From Kroppenstedtia eburnea (GTDB taxonomy: Bacteria > Bacillota > Bacilli > Thermoactinomycetales > DSM-45169), in contig NZ_CP048103.1 in NCBI RefSeq assembly GCF_013282215.1, positions 2,666,001 through 2,730,000 on the forward strand: a DNA stretch of 64,000 nt, in the 5' to 3' direction. The notes below the pieces were generated by a model, which did no database searches, was not told the origin of the DNA, and was given only the letters and a program-made list of their open reading frames with translations. A program made the position numbers and the translations under genes. The first letter of the stretch is position 1. The number at the start of each line of letters is the position of its first letter. Shown in pieces: positions 62,923 through 64,000 of the stretch.

Positions 62923-63138
62923 TCAGCGGCCGAAACGGCGAATCATTTTGCTTCCCATGGTCCGGGAAACAATCCCGGCCATCGCCGCACTCAGTTTCAT
63001 GTTGCGCATCCATCGGGGTGCGTCCCGCTGAATGCTTTCCACCATCTGATCGATGATGGAGCGGTTTTGACGGGAGCGACGGAACAACAGGGCTGCGGCT
63101 GAACCGATGAACAGGGCGGACAGGATCGAGCGTTTCAT
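62923..63138 (-). CDS. Small hypothetical protein (YrzQ-like position)
   Basis: A 71-residue basic protein. A short hydrophobic N-terminus (ILSALFIGSAAALLF) is followed by RRSRQNRSIIDQMVESIQRD and a basic tail. AGGAGGGGGATTGAT precedes ATG. Small proteins of the YrzQ/DUF3918 type lie here in Bacillus, but I cannot confirm similarity. Confidence 0.7.
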   Translation of the reverse strand: MKRSILSALFIGSAAALLFRRSRQNRSIIDQMVESIQRDAPRWMRNMKLSAAMAGIVSRTMGSKMIRRFGR

Positions 63139-63155
63139 ATCAATCCCCCTCCTGA

Positions 63156-63353
63156 TTACATGGAAATGGAATCCTGGTTCCGATCAAGAAACAAATCGTT
63201 CAGGGAACTCAATGTGCCGTCTTCCTCCACCTGATGGACAGAGGTGATCTCCCCGTCGGCCACCGACAGTTCAATAAAACATCCCCAGCAATAAAGCTGG
63301 TTGGACCCGATTTTACCCAAATCATGGGATCGGCAATTGGGACAGCGAAGCAT
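63156..63353 (-). CDS. Small zinc-ribbon protein
   Basis: A 65-residue protein with two CxxC pairs, RCPNCRSHD and YCWGCFIEL, suggesting one zinc ribbon, followed by an acidic tail. It lies 17 bp before the next gene in the same direction. Bacillus has a similar-size gene (yrzR) here; the identity is inferred. Confidence 0.78.
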   Translation of the reverse strand: MLRCPNCRSHDLGKIGSNQLYCWGCFIELSVADGEITSVHQVEEDGTLSSLNDLFLDRNQDSISM

Positions 63354-63370
63354 CGGAAATCCCTACCTTC

Positions 63371-63871
63371 TCATACGTCCTGGGGAAGTTGTCCCTCCAT
63401 GGATGCGATCAGCACATCCTCTCCCCACGTCAGGGGGGAGTTGGGGCGAAACACTTTTCGCCCTTCACGGAGATCGCGGATAAATCCGTCGGACAACTCG
63501 TACCCCATCAGGATTCCCATGTTTTCCATAAAATAGACGTCTTCCACCATTCCCAGTTCACGCCCGTTGGACATCATCACCGGGCGCCCTTTCAGCCTGC
63601 GCTGTCCGGTGAGCAGGCCGAACCAGCCTCTCTCCCCTTCTTCCAGCGGGCGGATATCTGCATCGCTGTCCACAATCACGGCGTCGGCACCCAGAGTGGA
63701 GATCCCTGTGAAAGGGAGATACCTCCCTTTACGAATCCATCCCCCGTTTTCCAACAACAGTCCGACCATCCGCTGATTCTCGTCAAACAGAAGATCCCGG
63801 ACCGTGCCCAATCGTTTGCCCGTTCCCACATGGATGACCGGAAGACCGATGACGTCCTGAGATTTGCGCAA
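63371..63871 (-). CDS. PRC-barrel domain protein (YrrD-like)
   Basis: A 166-residue protein with two PRC-barrel repeats: KSQDVIGLPVIHVGTGKRLGTVRDLLFD and GRPVMMSNGRELGMVEDVYFMENMG. Such barrels bind RNA or protein partners; the role is unknown. TTG at 63871 follows GAAGGAGTG with normal spacing. Gene order with alaS and the small genes matches yrrD in Bacillus. Confidence 0.85.
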   Translation of the reverse strand: MRKSQDVIGLPVIHVGTGKRLGTVRDLLFDENQRMVGLLLENGGWIRKGRYLPFTGISTLGADAVIVDSDADIRPLEEGERGWFGLLTGQRRLKGRPVMMSNGRELGMVEDVYFMENMGILMGYELSDGFIRDLREGRKVFRPNSPLTWGEDVLIASMEGQLPQDV

Positions 63872-63935
63872 GGATCCTCACTCCTTCCGCTTCTCTTAGT
63901 ATGGAGCCCAGCCCGGTCACCATGCTGGGGGATCC

Positions 63936-64000
63936 TTACCATTCCCGTTGGAGCAGATCGGCCAGCTGGCTGTTCCGCTCCTCCCGCTCCCCTTGTCTCA
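63936..64000 (-). CDS. C-terminal end of an unidentified gene, possibly recD2
   Basis: The last 21 codons encode a charged helix ending REERNSQLADLLQREW, then TAA. The start lies beyond the window. In Bacillus the gene at this place is recD2 (yrrC); the fragment is too short to confirm. Confidence 0.4.
   Translation of the reverse strand, partial: RQGEREERNSQLADLLQREW

Overview
The window reads as chromosome of an endospore-forming, Gram-positive Firmicute of the order Bacillales. Evidence: an intact sporulation sigma factor K, a gerA/gerB/gerC germinant-receptor operon, lipobox-bearing ABC binding proteins, an alaS T-box, an FMN riboswitch, and a Bacillus-like run of alaS, RuvX, IreB, DUF1292, MltG, AI-2E-type and PRC-barrel genes. 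Moderately high GC, many GTG/TTG starts, a TPR regulator with its own signal peptide and an ectoine locus suggest the Thermoactinomycetaceae (Kroppenstedtia/Melghirimyces/Desmospora type). That placement is inference.

Layout. 1-1.5 kb: two oxidoreductases. 1.7-9.4 kb: a PRD-regulated operon with a metallohydrolase, a small PRD protein, the uncharacterised SFCGS, DUF4312, DUF4311 and DUF4310 proteins, and DgaE/DgaF-type enzymes that end in a KDPG-like aldolase step; it probably imports and degrades an amino sugar acid. 9.4-13.5 kb: decayed and repeat-containing DNA, sigK, and a frameshifted XRE-TPR regulator overlapping a gene for a short exported peptide. 13.6-18.8 kb: a siderophore ABC transporter divergent from a ferredoxin-NADP reductase, each with a near-consensus Fur box. 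19-26.4 kb: a lipoprotein, a YknWXYZ-like ABC system and a two-component pair. 26.6-30.4 kb: a citrate-type two-component system and CitMHS transporter. 31-36.5 kb: a DUF1002 protein and the germination operon.

36.6-46 kb is a compatible-solute region: an EhuBCDA-like ectoine importer, a gamma-family PLP enzyme, an ectoine hydrolase (DoeA/EutD) and divergent ectABC. 46-50 kb holds a PEP mutase-family protein, an Ada fusion and an M20 peptidase, surrounded by foldback repeats. 50-54.6 kb: thyA-dfrA, a decayed locus, riboswitch-controlled ribU and a class B penicillin-binding protein. 54.7-64 kb: two tandem mltG genes and the conserved alaS neighbourhood.

Two dispersed element families stand out. 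One is a 95-300 bp MITE-like family with ends resembling AGAAGCGTTGTGA; at three genes its terminus supplies the stop codon. The other is a strongly structured 255-300 bp element present twice, once inside the PRD operon, which may encode a mobile-element-associated RNA. All calls come from reading the sequence; no database search was run.
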